DNA of 7,488 bases from Mariprofundaceae bacterium (GTDB taxonomy: Bacteria; Pseudomonadota; Zetaproteobacteria; Mariprofundales; Mariprofundaceae): contig JALSZZ010000352.1 of the NCBI GenBank assembly GCA_027075825.1, positions 1 to 7,488 on the forward strand, written 5' to 3'. Shown here piece after piece: positions 1-7,333 of the stretch (its first letter is position 1; each line of letters starts with the position of its first letter). The position numbers were made by a program, and so were the translations under genes. Under the pieces are notes generated by a model that saw only the letters and a list, made by a program, of their open reading frames with translations, made no database searches and was not told where the DNA came from.

Positions 1-756
1 GGCGGTGAGGAAGATGAAGCGCCTGTTGCGCTGGTTGGCAAGGGCCTGACCTTTGATGCCGGTGGCATCAGCATCAAGCCACCGGCAGCCATGGATGAAA
101 TGAAATTTGATATGTGCGGTTCAGCAGCGGTGCTGGGCACCTTCAGGGCAGCCCGCGATCTGCAACTGAAAGTCAATCTGCTGGGCGTGATTCCTTCCAC
201 CGAGAACCTGCCGGGCGCAGCCGCCTACAAACCCGGCGATATTATCACCGCCTACAATGGCACCACCATTGAAGTGCTCAATACCGATGCTGAAGGTCGT
301 TTGATTCTGGCCGATGCGCTGGCTTATGCCGCCGAGCAGAAGCCGAAAAAAATCATTGATTTTGCCACTCTGACCGGTGCCTGCGTCATCGCGCTGGGTG
401 CACAGGCCAGTGGCCTGATGGGCAATAATCAGGCTTTGTTGCGCAAGCTTGAAAAATCGGGCGAGCGTACCCACGATCGTGTGTGGCAACTGCCCATGTA
501 TGAAGAATATCAAAAGCAGATTGACAGCCATATCGCGGATATTCGCAATATTGGTGGCCGCGAGGCAGGCACCATTACCGCCGCCTGTTTCCTCTCCCGT
601 TTCGTTGATCAGCTACCCTGGGCGCATATCGATATTGCCGGCACTGCCTGGGGCAAGGGCGATGAGCTTTCACCCAAGGGCGGCACGGGCGCTGGCGTTC
701 GCCTGATGATTGATTACCTCTCAACGCTTGCCGGTCACGAAGCAACAGGCGACTGA
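1..756 (+). CDS. pepA: Leucyl aminopeptidase PepA (M17 family), C-terminal catalytic domain, 5'-truncated by the window edge
   Basis: This is a cytosolic metallo-aminopeptidase that removes N-terminal residues, preferably Leu, from peptides; in some bacteria PepA also binds DNA. The reading frame is open from base 1, giving 251 residues before the TGA. All M17 active-site residues are visible. The two-metal ligands are K14, D19, D37, D96 and E98 (window numbering), and the catalytic pair is K26 and R100. The signature NTDAEGRL is encoded at 280-303. The spacing of these residues matches E. coli PepA with a constant offset of 256, so only the N-terminal regulatory/DNA-binding half is missing, and it lies left of the window. 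Nothing suggests damage. A hairpin 35 nt after the stop probably ends the transcript. The usual enterobacterial neighbour holC is not the next gene here; a PAP2 phosphatase is. Confidence 0.97.
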   Translation, partial: GGEEDEAPVALVGKGLTFDAGGISIKPPAAMDEMKFDMCGSAAVLGTFRAARDLQLKVNLLGVIPSTENLPGAAAYKPGDIITAYNGTTIEVLNTDAEGRLILADALAYAAEQKPKKIIDFATLTGACVIALGAQASGLMGNNQALLRKLEKSGERTHDRVWQLPMYEEYQKQIDSHIADIRNIGGREAGTITAACFLSRFVDQLPWAHIDIAGTAWGKGDELSPKGGTGAGVRLMIDYLSTLAGHEATGD

Positions 757-790
757 CGGCCTTGATGATCACACCTCGCGTGTATGCGAC

Positions 791-825
791 GGGCAGCATA
801 GCCATGCTGCCCGTTCCTTTCTTTT
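791..825 (+). terminator. Probable intrinsic terminator of pepA, overlapping the start of the PAP2 gene
   Basis: A perfect 9-bp inverted repeat, GGGCAGCAT (791-799) and ATGCTGCCC (804-812), encloses a 4-nt loop. It is followed by a pyrimidine-rich run (GTTCCTTTCTTTT, 813-825). It begins 35 nt after the pepA stop, as expected for an intrinsic terminator, although the T run is interrupted by C and so is not ideal. The 3' arm contains the ATG at 804 that is the likeliest start of the next gene. The hairpin may therefore also affect that gene's translation. Confidence 0.6.
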
Positions 826-1526
826 ATTACTTCAATATTCCTGTTTTTCAATGGCTTAACGGGCATAATGCCGACTGGCTGGATGCTTTGATGGGCGTTG
901 TCAGCGGTCTTGGCGATGGTCTGGTGATCGCCTTGCTACTGGGTCTGGTGGCCTTTTATCACTGGCGTGCCGGACTGGCCGGGCTGGCTGCCTTCATACT
1001 GTCCGGCCTGCTGGCGCAGTTGCTCAAACGCGCCTTTGATATGCCCCGGCCTCCTACCGTACTGGAGCATGTGCATATCCTTGGCGCAGCATTACACAGT
1101 CACAGCTTTCCCTCCGGCCACGCCACGTCCTGCGGCGTGATGATAGCCGGGGCTTTTTTGCTCTTCTCCCACCGTCACTGGCAAGCATGGGTTGTCGCCG
1201 TTCTGTTCACATTGGCAGCGCTGGGGCGCATTTACGGCGGCGTGCATTTTCCCCTGGATGTCTGGGTCGGCCTGTGGCTTGGCGCGGGTAGCATGTGGTG
1301 GTGCTGGCAACGTTCCCGTCGCTGGCCGCTGCAACGCTGGTCTGCCTGGCCATGGACACCACGTCTGCTGGGACTGATTGTGCTGATCGAAAGCGCCGTA
1401 CTGGGCCTTGGTTATCATATTCAACCGCAAACAGCGCAACCCTTATGCTGGCTGCTGCCACCACTGGCGCTGGCACTGCTGTGGCGCTACTGGCAGGCAG
1501 CGCTGATCCGCCCGGCGCTTTCCTGA
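804..1526 (+). CDS. PAP2-family membrane phosphatase
   Basis: This is an integral inner-membrane phosphatase of the PAP2 superfamily, whose members dephosphorylate lipid phosphates such as phosphatidate, phosphatidylglycerophosphate or undecaprenyl pyrophosphate. With the start at 804 it has 240 residues. The three catalytic motifs are intact: K75-x6-R82-P83; S101-F-P-S-G-H106; and G141-R142-x5-H148-x3-D152, where H106 and H148 are the expected catalytic histidines. The usual Ser of motif 3 is Gly, a variant I believe is tolerated. Several hydrophobic segments surround the motifs (about residues 38-52, 58-75, 110-123, 128-141, 150-165, 182-200 and 210-228). The start is uncertain. A TTG at 762 and an ATG at 765 would add 13-14 polar residues but have no Shine-Dalgarno sequence. 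The ATG at 804 has a weak GGGCAG upstream and begins just before the conserved FNIPVFQWLN stretch. The substrate cannot be told from the sequence. Confidence 0.88.
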   Translation: MLPVPFFYYFNIPVFQWLNGHNADWLDALMGVVSGLGDGLVIALLLGLVAFYHWRAGLAGLAAFILSGLLAQLLKRAFDMPRPPTVLEHVHILGAALHSHSFPSGHATSCGVMIAGAFLLFSHRHWQAWVVAVLFTLAALGRIYGGVHFPLDVWVGLWLGAGSMWWCWQRSRRWPLQRWSAWPWTPRLLGLIVLIESAVLGLGYHIQPQTAQPLCWLLPPLALALLWRYWQAALIRPALS

Positions 1527-1588
1527 CATTGCCCGCTACATGATTTTTTCATCTTTTACCTTCTAGCGTGTGCCGCCATGTTGTTAAT
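1527..1588 (+). other. Short intergenic gap with no recognised promoter or terminator
   Basis: This spacer between the PAP2 gene and the large oxidoreductase gene is pyrimidine-rich in the middle. I find no GC-rich hairpin with a T run and no convincing -35/-10 pair. The only inverted repeat is a 4-bp ATGA/TCAT around a T-rich loop, too weak to call. The oxidoreductase may be read through from upstream or use a promoter I cannot recognise. Confidence 0.4.
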
Positions 1589-1592
1589 GGAG
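1589..1592 (+). promoter_or_regulatory. Ribosome binding site that fixes the TTG start of the oxidoreductase
   Basis: GGAG lies 7 nt before the TTG at 1600. No in-frame ATG or GTG with a comparable site is nearby, and the conserved N-terminal sequence (REIPYNYTSYSDREIV) follows at once. TTG is therefore the best-supported initiation codon. Confidence 0.7.
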
Positions 1593-1599
1593 TGTTCTT

Positions 1600-4500
1600 T
1601 TGGCTGACAATATTCGCGAAATACCCTATAACTACACCTCCTATTCGGATCGGGAAATCGTTATCCGTTTCCTGGGTGAAGAAAGCTGGGATGATCTGAA
1701 TGTATTGCGCTCGCAACGGCGCACTGGCCGCTCAGCGCGCATGCTCTTTGAAATTCTTGGCGATCTATGGATGGTCGAGCGTAATATTTATTTGAAGAAC
1801 ACACTGTTACAGCAGCCACGCAAGCGGCGCGCCATGCAACAACGGCATGCCAGCCGTTTGCAACGCATTATTGAAGGGGCCACAGATAATCCCCGGGCCC
1901 GCAAGGTAGCAGGCCAGCTGGAACAGGCACTGGAAGCCTTTGCGCAATGGTTTGAGCGTGAGCCGCAACGGCGCAAACAGGCTGAAAAAGCATTTGCCCG
2001 CCACACCCACCGCAACAACGTGCATTTTGATGCCTACACCCTGGCACATCATGCCACCGATGCCACGGACTGGCGTTCGCATCTGCCATTTTGCGTGCTG
2101 ACACCGGATGCCGCAGAAGAAATCCCCGGTCTGATTCGCGCCGCCAAAGCGCTGGATCTGGTATTGATCCCACGCGGCGGCGGCACGGGGTTATGCGGTG
2201 GCTCTGTGCCGCTGACCGACCGCGCTGTCATCATCAATCTGGAAAAACTGGACGTTATCGACGACGTGCGCATGCAAAGCATCTGCGACGATGAAGGCGA
2301 TGAGTCGGCTCACATGGTGCCCACGATTCGGGCCGGTGCCGGTGCGATAACCGGGCGCGTCATGGAAGCGGCACAACCCCATGTCTTTGCCACCGATCCG
2401 ACCAGTCTGTGGGCCTGTACCATTGGCGGCAATGTTGCCTCCAATGCCGGTGGCAAGCATGCTGTCATCTGGGGTACCTGCCTGGATAATCTGCTGGCCT
2501 GGCGCATGATTGATGCGGAAGGCAACTGGCTGGATATTCGCCGTCTGAATCACAATATGGGCAAGATTCATGATGAAGCAGAGGTGCAGTTTCGCATTCG
2601 GCGCACCGATTCACAGTCTTCTGCAGTGCTTGCTGATGAAATCCTGACCATTCCCGGCGGCGAATTTCGTCGTCAGGGCCTGGGCAAGGATGTCACCCGC
2701 AAGGCCATGCGTGGCCTGCCAGGCATTCAGAAAGAAGGTTGCGATGGCCTTGTGGTGGAAGCGACGTTTGTGCTGCACAAGGCCTTTGCCTTCACGCGCA
2801 CGGTCTGTTGTGAATTTTTTGGCCGTGACCTGGCACCGGCGACAGCCGCGCTGGTCGCCATCAAGGAACAACTGGATGCCCTGCCAGACGCGCACATCGA
2901 AGGCTTTGAGCATTTTGATGAAAAATACATCAAGGCTATTGACTATGTCTCACGGAGTACGCGCCGTGAACACCCCCGCATGGTGCTGCTGATTGATATT
3001 TCCGGCGATGATGAACATGCCGTGGCGGAAGGCGCAGCGCTGGTCACACGTCTGACATCACAGGGCAATGGCGAAGGTTTTGTTGCCGTGCAGCAGCAGG
3101 ATCGCCATGCTTTCTGGGCCGACCGTAGCCGCATGGCCGCCATTGCCCGTCACACACGCGCCTTCAAGCTGAACGAAGACGTGGTCATTCCCCTGCCCCG
3201 CCTGCACGAATACAGTGACTTTATTGAACGGCTGAACATCGAAGCTTCGATTGACAACAAAATTGCCATTATTGAGGCCGTTGAAGCATTCATCGAAACC
3301 TTGCGCCAGCAATTGCAATCGGATGATGCACACCTGCGCGAAACCCTGGGTATTGCGGATGATAGCTATCTGCCGGAAAAACTGAACGAATGCGAGTTAC
3401 TGCTCAGCGCTGTACGCATGGGCTGGATGAGCATTCGCCGGGGACTGGATCTGCCAGCCGCCCAACTGGGCATGCTGCTACAGGATGTGGATTACGACCC
3501 TGACGAAACCGTATTACGCCTGATTCAGCGCGGCGGCCTGCGCATTTCTTACCGCGAGGAAATCGAAAAGCCATTGCTTGATCGTTTTCGCGGTCATGAA
3601 GTCCTCTGTCAGCGTCTGCGCGACATTCATCAGCACGTACTCTCCAGCCGCATTGTGGTGGCCACACATATGCATGCCGGTGATGGTAATGTGCATACCA
3701 ATATCCCCGTCAACTCCAATGACTATGCCATGATGAAGCAGGCCCACCACACGGTAGAACTGATCATGCGCAAGGCTGTGGAACTTGGCGGTGTCATTTC
3801 CGGTGAACACGGCATTGGCATCACCAAGCTGCCGTATTTAGGAGAACAAGAACTTAACGAAGTGGCTGCTTATTTACGGCAAGCCGATCCTGAGCATCGC
3901 TTTAACCCCGGCAAACTGATACCGGATACCTCGCTGGCACTGACCTATACGCCCAGTTTTAATCTGCTGGAGCATGAAGCGGTGATTCTCGAAGCAGCGG
4001 AAATGACCGAGCTGACCGACGTGATTTCCCCCTGCCTGCGCTGCGGCAAATGCAAGCCGGTGTGCAATACCCATTTTCCGCGTGCCAATATGCTGTATTC
4101 ACCGCGCAACAAGATTCAGGCCAGTGGTGCCATGATTGAAGCCTTCCTCTACGAATCGCAAACAGGCGAGAATATTTCCTTTGAGCAATTCTCGGGCATG
4201 GCAGAAATTGCCGATCATTGCACCATCTGCCACAAATGCGAAAAACCCTGTCCGGTCAATATTGATTTTGGCCGCGTCAGCGAACGCATGCGTGCCGTGC
4301 TCAAGGCGCATGGCCAACGACGCAGCAATCTGGGAACCCGCTTGTCGCTGGGCTTTTTGAGCCTGCGTCAGGATGCGGCTGTCAAAGTAATGCGCAAGGC
4401 TTTGATTGATGGCGGCTATACGGCTCATCGCTGGCTGCACAAGATCGCACAGCGACTGGGCCTGCTGAATCAGCACACACAGCAGCGGCGCAATCTGGAA

Positions 4501-5415
4501 GGCATCCCGGCGCAGGTCATCAGTTTTGTTGAACGCCCGCTGAAACAAGCGCCTACAGCAACAGCACGCACCATGCTGGGCATTGAAAGCCGCAGTAAAA
4601 ACATGATTCCCGTGTTGCGTCAGCCAGCGATCCGCAGCAGCCGGGCCGTCTTCTACTTTCCCGGCTGTGGTTCAGAGCGGCTCTATTCGCAGATTGCGCT
4701 GGCCACAGAGTTTATGCTCTATGAACTGGGTGTCCATGTGGTGCTGCCTCCTTCCTATGTCTGCTGCGGCTACCCTTCCTCAGCCAATGGCGACACGGAG
4801 CAGGGGCAGCGCATGGTGTATGATAACCGCGTCATGCTGCATCGCCTGAAAAATGCCTTGTCCTATCTTGATTTTGAGGCCGTTGTTGTCTCTTGCGGCA
4901 CCTGCTTTGACCAGTTGGAGGAGTACCATTTACAGGATGTCTTCCCTGATGCCCCGTTAATTGATATTCATGAGTACCTGACCGAGCAGGGCATCGCGCT
5001 TGAAGCGGCTGGTCGGCGTTATGTTTACCACGAACCTTGCCACACACCGCTGAAACGCCACGGCTCAGCGCAGGCTGTGGCAACCCTGCTGGGGGCTGAG
5101 GCCATTGCTTCCGCCCAGTGTTGCGGTGAAGCAGGCACCATGGCTGTATCATCACCGGCAATTGCTGGCCGTATCCGCATGCGTAAGGAAGAAGAATTGC
5201 AACGCAATGCCGAAGCCATGCAGGATACGACGGAGAAAAAAATCCTCACCTCCTGCCCCTCATGCCTGCAGGGTCTGGGGCGGCTGGAGCAGCAAAGCGG
5301 CCTGCAGGCTGATTATATGGTCGTCGAGCTGGTGCGTCAGCTCCACGGCGACAAATGGCAAAACATCGCCATCGAGCGCATTCGTCAGCAAGGTGTGGAG
5401 TATGTGTTGATGTAG
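1600..5415 (+). CDS. Large FAD/Fe-S oxidoreductase (DUF3683-type N-terminus, D-lactate/D-2-hydroxyacid dehydrogenase-like)
   Basis: This 1271-residue flavo-iron-sulfur protein probably oxidises a D-2-hydroxyacid and passes electrons through Fe-S clusters to a respiratory acceptor. Domains in order: an N-terminal region of about 140 residues that I recognise as DUF3683-like; a PCMH-type FAD-binding domain (about 150-330) with PRGGGTGLCGG from residue 191 and IGGNVASNAGG at 275-285; an FAD-oxidase C-terminal domain with H690-x-H692-A-G-D-G-N, G-E736-H737-G and FNPGKL at 768-773; two CxxCxxCxxxC [4Fe-4S] motifs (C812/815/818/822 and C874/877/880/884); and two CCG domains, each with five cysteines (C1023, C1055-1056, C1099, C1102; C1147, C1174-1175, C1219, C1222). 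It resembles GlcD and GlcF fused, or E. coli YdiJ (about 1018 residues) with an added N-terminus and an insertion at about 546-687. No signal peptide or membrane segment is evident, so it is probably cytoplasmic or peripheral to the inner membrane. The family call is firm; D-lactate, glycolate and D-2-hydroxyglutarate all remain possible substrates. Confidence 0.93.
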   Translation: MADNIREIPYNYTSYSDREIVIRFLGEESWDDLNVLRSQRRTGRSARMLFEILGDLWMVERNIYLKNTLLQQPRKRRAMQQRHASRLQRIIEGATDNPRARKVAGQLEQALEAFAQWFEREPQRRKQAEKAFARHTHRNNVHFDAYTLAHHATDATDWRSHLPFCVLTPDAAEEIPGLIRAAKALDLVLIPRGGGTGLCGGSVPLTDRAVIINLEKLDVIDDVRMQSICDDEGDESAHMVPTIRAGAGAITGRVMEAAQPHVFATDPTSLWACTIGGNVASNAGGKHAVIWGTCLDNLLAWRMIDAEGNWLDIRRLNHNMGKIHDEAEVQFRIRRTDSQSSAVLADEILTIPGGEFRRQGLGKDVTRKAMRGLPGIQKEGCDGLVVEATFVLHKAFAFTRTVCCEFFGRDLAPATAALVAIKEQLDALPDAHIEGFEHFDEKYIKAIDYVSRSTRREHPRMVLLIDISGDDEHAVAEGAALVTRLTSQGNGEGFVAVQQQDRHAFWADRSRMAAIARHTRAFKLNEDVVIPLPRLHEYSDFIERLNIEASIDNKIAIIEAVEAFIETLRQQLQSDDAHLRETLGIADDSYLPEKLNECELLLSAVRMGWMSIRRGLDLPAAQLGMLLQDVDYDPDETVLRLIQRGGLRISYREEIEKPLLDRFRGHEVLCQRLRDIHQHVLSSRIVVATHMHAGDGNVHTNIPVNSNDYAMMKQAHHTVELIMRKAVELGGVISGEHGIGITKLPYLGEQELNEVAAYLRQADPEHRFNPGKLIPDTSLALTYTPSFNLLEHEAVILEAAEMTELTDVISPCLRCGKCKPVCNTHFPRANMLYSPRNKIQASGAMIEAFLYESQTGENISFEQFSGMAEIADHCTICHKCEKPCPVNIDFGRVSERMRAVLKAHGQRRSNLGTRLSLGFLSLRQDAAVKVMRKALIDGGYTAHRWLHKIAQRLGLLNQHTQQRRNLEGIPAQVISFVERPLKQAPTATARTMLGIESRSKNMIPVLRQPAIRSSRAVFYFPGCGSERLYSQIALATEFMLYELGVHVVLPPSYVCCGYPSSANGDTEQGQRMVYDNRVMLHRLKNALSYLDFEAVVVSCGTCFDQLEEYHLQDVFPDAPLIDIHEYLTEQGIALEAAGRRYVYHEPCHTPLKRHGSAQAVATLLGAEAIASAQCCGEAGTMAVSSPAIAGRIRMRKEEELQRNAEAMQDTTEKKILTSCPSCLQGLGRLEQQSGLQADYMVVELVRQLHGDKWQNIAIERIRQQGVEYVLM

Positions 5416-5418
5416 TGC

Positions 5419-5469
5419 ATCCAAAAGCGCAACAGCACCTGTCAGGGCGGCGCTGTTGCGCTTTTGGAT
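5419..5469. terminator. Bidirectional intrinsic terminator between convergent genes
   Basis: A perfect 18-bp inverted repeat has arms at 5419-5436 and 5452-5469 around a 15-nt loop. The lower stem is ATCCAAAAG/CTTTTGGAT and the upper stem is the GC-rich CGCAACAGC/GCTGTTGCG. The run of A in the left arm and T in the right arm let either strand end in a U-rich tail. It starts 4 nt after the oxidoreductase stop and 10 nt beyond the leuA stop, so it can end both transcripts. Confidence 0.85.
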
Positions 5470-5478
5470 CCGGTGGAT

Positions 5479-7023
5479 TTACACCCCGGAGTATTGCGCA
5501 TGCACTTCGCGTGCATGGGTGTTGGGCAGACGGTTCAGGGCGGCAATAAACGCCTGCACGGAAGCGACGATAATATCGGTATCCGCCCCCTGCCCGTTGA
5601 CCGTGCGACCACTATCTTCCAGCCGCACGGTGACTTCGCCTTGCGCATCGGTACCAGAGGTGATGGCATTGACCGAATAGAGCAACAAACGCCCGTTGGG
5701 TTCGACCAGTGATTTAATCGCCTTGAAAGCGGCATCCACCGGCCCGTCACCGTGGCTGGTAGCGCTGTGGCGCTCACCATTGATTTCCAGTTCAACAGCC
5801 GCCACCGGCACATCACGGGTACCTGAGGCAACATGCAGGCTGATCAGGCGAACACGCTCTTTCACGGCATCGGCATCATCGTTGAGAATCGCCAGCAAAT
5901 CTTCGTCAAACACCTCTTTTTTCTTGTCAGCCAGCGTCTTGAAGCGGGCAAATACCTTGTCCAGTTGCTCGCCATCAACAGGCGCTCCCAATTGCGCATA
6001 ACGATCTTTCAGCGCCGCCCGTCCTGAGTGCTTGCCCAGCACCATGCGGTTGGTTTGCCAGCCGACAGATTCAGGGGTCATGATTTCATAAGTCTGCTGA
6101 TGCTTGAGGATGCCATCCTGATGAATCCCGGATTCGTGAGCGAAGGCATTGGCACCAACAATCGCCTTGTTCGGCTGCACCGGCATGCCGGTGATCTGGC
6201 TGGCCAGCTTCGAGGTCGGCACGATTTTTTCGTGCTTAATGCCGGTTTCAATGGCATAACGGTCACTTCGCGTGCGAATAATCATGGCGATTTCTTCCAG
6301 CGCCGCATTGCCCGCACGTTCGCCCATGCCGTTGATGGTACACTCCACCTGACGCGCACCATTTTCCACCGCAGCCAGTGAATTGGCTACAGCCAGCCCC
6401 AGATCGTTGTGACAATGCACCGAGAAGACAGCCTGATCGGCATTAGGCACCCGTTCGCGCAGGGTGCGAATGCGCCAGCCAAATTCATCCGGTGTCATAT
6501 AGCCCACGGTATCGGGAATATTGATGATGCGGGCACCGGCAGCAATCGTCGCCTCAACAATGCGGCACAAAAAATCCATCTCGGAGCGTCCGGCATCCTC
6601 AGCCGAAAACTCAACTTCAGGCGACAAGCTGCGCGCCAGCTTCACCGCCGCCACAGCCTGCTCTACCACCTGATCTTCATCCATGCGCAATTTGGCCTGC
6701 ATATGAATGGGGCTGGTGGCGATAAAGGTATGAATGCGCTGACGCTCACCTGCCGGCGCAATGGCTTTGGCCGCCGCTTCAATATCGCCCTTGCGCGCCC
6801 GCGCCAGCCCGGCAATATGCGGCCCGCTTATTTCACGGGCAATGCGCTGCACGGCAGCAAAATCGCCGGGAGAGGCGACAGGGAAGCCTGCCTCAATTAC
6901 GTCCACGCCCAGCGCCGCCAGGCCATGCGCCATACGGATTTTTTCTTCCATGTCCATGGAGCAACCCGGCGATTGTTCGCCATCACGCAAGGTCGTGTCA
7001 AAAATATACAAGCGTTCAGCCAT
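5479..7023 (-). CDS. leuA: 2-isopropylmalate synthase LeuA
   Basis: This enzyme condenses acetyl-CoA with 2-oxoisovalerate to 2-isopropylmalate, the first committed and leucine-inhibited step of leucine synthesis, in the cytosol. With the start at 7023 it has 514 residues, the normal length for the proteobacterial form. The N-terminal TIM barrel opens with FDTTLRDGEQSPG (8-20), including metal ligand D14 and catalytic R13. The HCHNDLG motif (H203, H205) and NGMGERAGN (ending at N239) give the other metal ligands at the expected 36-residue spacing. The C-terminal leucine-binding LeuA dimer domain runs from about residue 392 to the end, with GDGPVDA at 425-431 and a late ADTDIIVASV segment. The start at 7023 is chosen because a strong Shine-Dalgarno sequence precedes it and MAERLYIFDTTLRDGEQ is the usual LeuA beginning; the frame stays open to 7077 but lacks such a site. 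The gene converges on the oxidoreductase gene and appears to be controlled by the attenuator upstream. Confidence 0.97.
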   Translation of the reverse strand: MAERLYIFDTTLRDGEQSPGCSMDMEEKIRMAHGLAALGVDVIEAGFPVASPGDFAAVQRIAREISGPHIAGLARARKGDIEAAAKAIAPAGERQRIHTFIATSPIHMQAKLRMDEDQVVEQAVAAVKLARSLSPEVEFSAEDAGRSEMDFLCRIVEATIAAGARIINIPDTVGYMTPDEFGWRIRTLRERVPNADQAVFSVHCHNDLGLAVANSLAAVENGARQVECTINGMGERAGNAALEEIAMIIRTRSDRYAIETGIKHEKIVPTSKLASQITGMPVQPNKAIVGANAFAHESGIHQDGILKHQQTYEIMTPESVGWQTNRMVLGKHSGRAALKDRYAQLGAPVDGEQLDKVFARFKTLADKKKEVFDEDLLAILNDDADAVKERVRLISLHVASGTRDVPVAAVELEINGERHSATSHGDGPVDAAFKAIKSLVEPNGRLLLYSVNAITSGTDAQGEVTVRLEDSGRTVNGQGADTDIIVASVQAFIAALNRLPNTHAREVHAQYSGV

Positions 7024-7027
7024 CACA

Positions 7028-7035
7028 CCTCTCCT
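7028..7035 (-). promoter_or_regulatory. Strong ribosome binding site of leuA
   Basis: Read on the minus strand this is AGGAGAGG, with the AGGAG core 7 nt from the ATG at 7023. It decides the leuA start against the in-frame ATG at 7077. Confidence 0.85.
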
Positions 7036-7206
7036 GTAGTGTTGTGTTGAGGCGGTTTCCAGATCAGTACAACACATGCACCTGCTTTTTCAGGTTTGCT
7101 GCAACTGTTACAGCGAACAACAACGTCTCTGCCTGTTGCTGCCCCCTGATGTCACATAAACCCTGCGCATGTGCTGCAAGCTTTATTCCGGAAATCACCT
7201 CAAGGC
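7036..7206 (-). other. Untranslated leader between the attenuator terminator and leuA, no gene seen
   Basis: About 170 nt of transcribed leader follow the terminator. I find no convincing second promoter, no further T-tailed hairpin and no conserved small ORF. Only small inverted repeats are visible, such as CCTG/CAGG at 7081-7094. The length is more than leuA translation needs, so it may simply be spacer or may fold in a way I cannot evaluate by eye. Confidence 0.4.
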
Positions 7207-7233
7207 AAAAAAAAAGCCGCGAAAAACGCGGCT
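7207..7233 (-). terminator. Intrinsic terminator (attenuator) in the leuA leader
   Basis: On the minus strand, AGCCGCG (7233-7227) and CGCGGCT (7221-7215) form a perfect 7-bp GC-rich stem with a TTTTT loop. A run of nine Ts (7215-7207, the first of them closing the stem) follows directly. This is a textbook Rho-independent terminator. It lies 22 nt after the stop of the leader ORF and about 180 nt before leuA, in the same direction. With no full gene between it and the promoter, its natural role is conditional premature termination of the leuA transcript. Confidence 0.9.
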
Positions 7234-7333
7234 CGTGAAAATTCAGTCTGACAATCAGTCAGTATGTTCATTGCACACGAACCCGCACCACCACAGCAGT
7301 GGTAGCGTCAGCAGTAAAAAGAAAAACGTGCGC
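7227..7333 (-). promoter_or_regulatory. Candidate leucine attenuator: mutually exclusive RNA pairings ahead of the terminator
   Basis: Positions are read on the minus strand. Region 1, GCGCACG (7333-7327, leader codons 2-4), can pair with region 2, CGUGUGC (7279-7273), as 7 bp with one G-U. Region 2 with its 5' flank, GGUUCGUG (7283-7276), can instead pair with CACGAGCC (7237-7230) as 8 bp with one G-U. With one bulged G this extends through UGC (7287-7285) to cover most of the terminator's 5' arm. The Leu codons lie between regions 1 and 2. A ribosome stalled there would cover region 1, free region 2 to pair with region 3 and block the terminator. Without stalling or translation, 1:2 plus the terminator forms. 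An inner hairpin ACCAC/GTGGT (7303-7290) may act as a pause site. The pairings are seen in the sequence; the mechanism is inferred from the E. coli leu and trp attenuators. Confidence 0.7.

Noticed and set aside
121..531. A 136-codon open frame on the minus strand inside pepA
   Set aside because: It is antisense to the conserved PepA active-site region and has no recognisable product.
860..876. The palindrome GGCAT-A-ATGCC within the PAP2 gene
   Set aside because: A one-base loop cannot form a hairpin, it lies in coding sequence, and nothing supports a binding site.
1578..1607. A 9-codon ORF (ATG at 1578, TGA at 1605-1607) overlapping the TTG start of the oxidoreductase, possibly a coupling uORF
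   Set aside because: It has no ribosome binding site of its own, and such short overlaps are common by chance. The GGAG within it is better read as the site for the TTG start.
4099..4548. A 149-codon open frame on the minus strand inside the oxidoreductase gene
   Set aside because: The plus strand here encodes the second Fe-S motif in an uninterrupted, family-consistent frame; the antisense frame shows no domain and no ribosome binding site I can recognise.
6409..7050. A 213-codon open frame on the plus strand opposite leuA
   Set aside because: It lies wholly antisense to a well-supported leuA, encodes no recognisable domain and has the composition expected of the complement of a coding strand.
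7024..7077. An N-terminal extension of LeuA starting at the ATG at 7077
   Set aside because: The extra 18 residues are unlike LeuA N-termini, and the strong AGGAGAGG site sits exactly in front of the ATG at 7023.
7248..7262. The hairpin CTGAC/GTCAG at the leader stop codon as a further attenuator element
   Set aside because: The stem is only 5 bp and does not overlap the competing arms, so I cannot assign it a role, though it could slow the ribosome or polymerase slightly.
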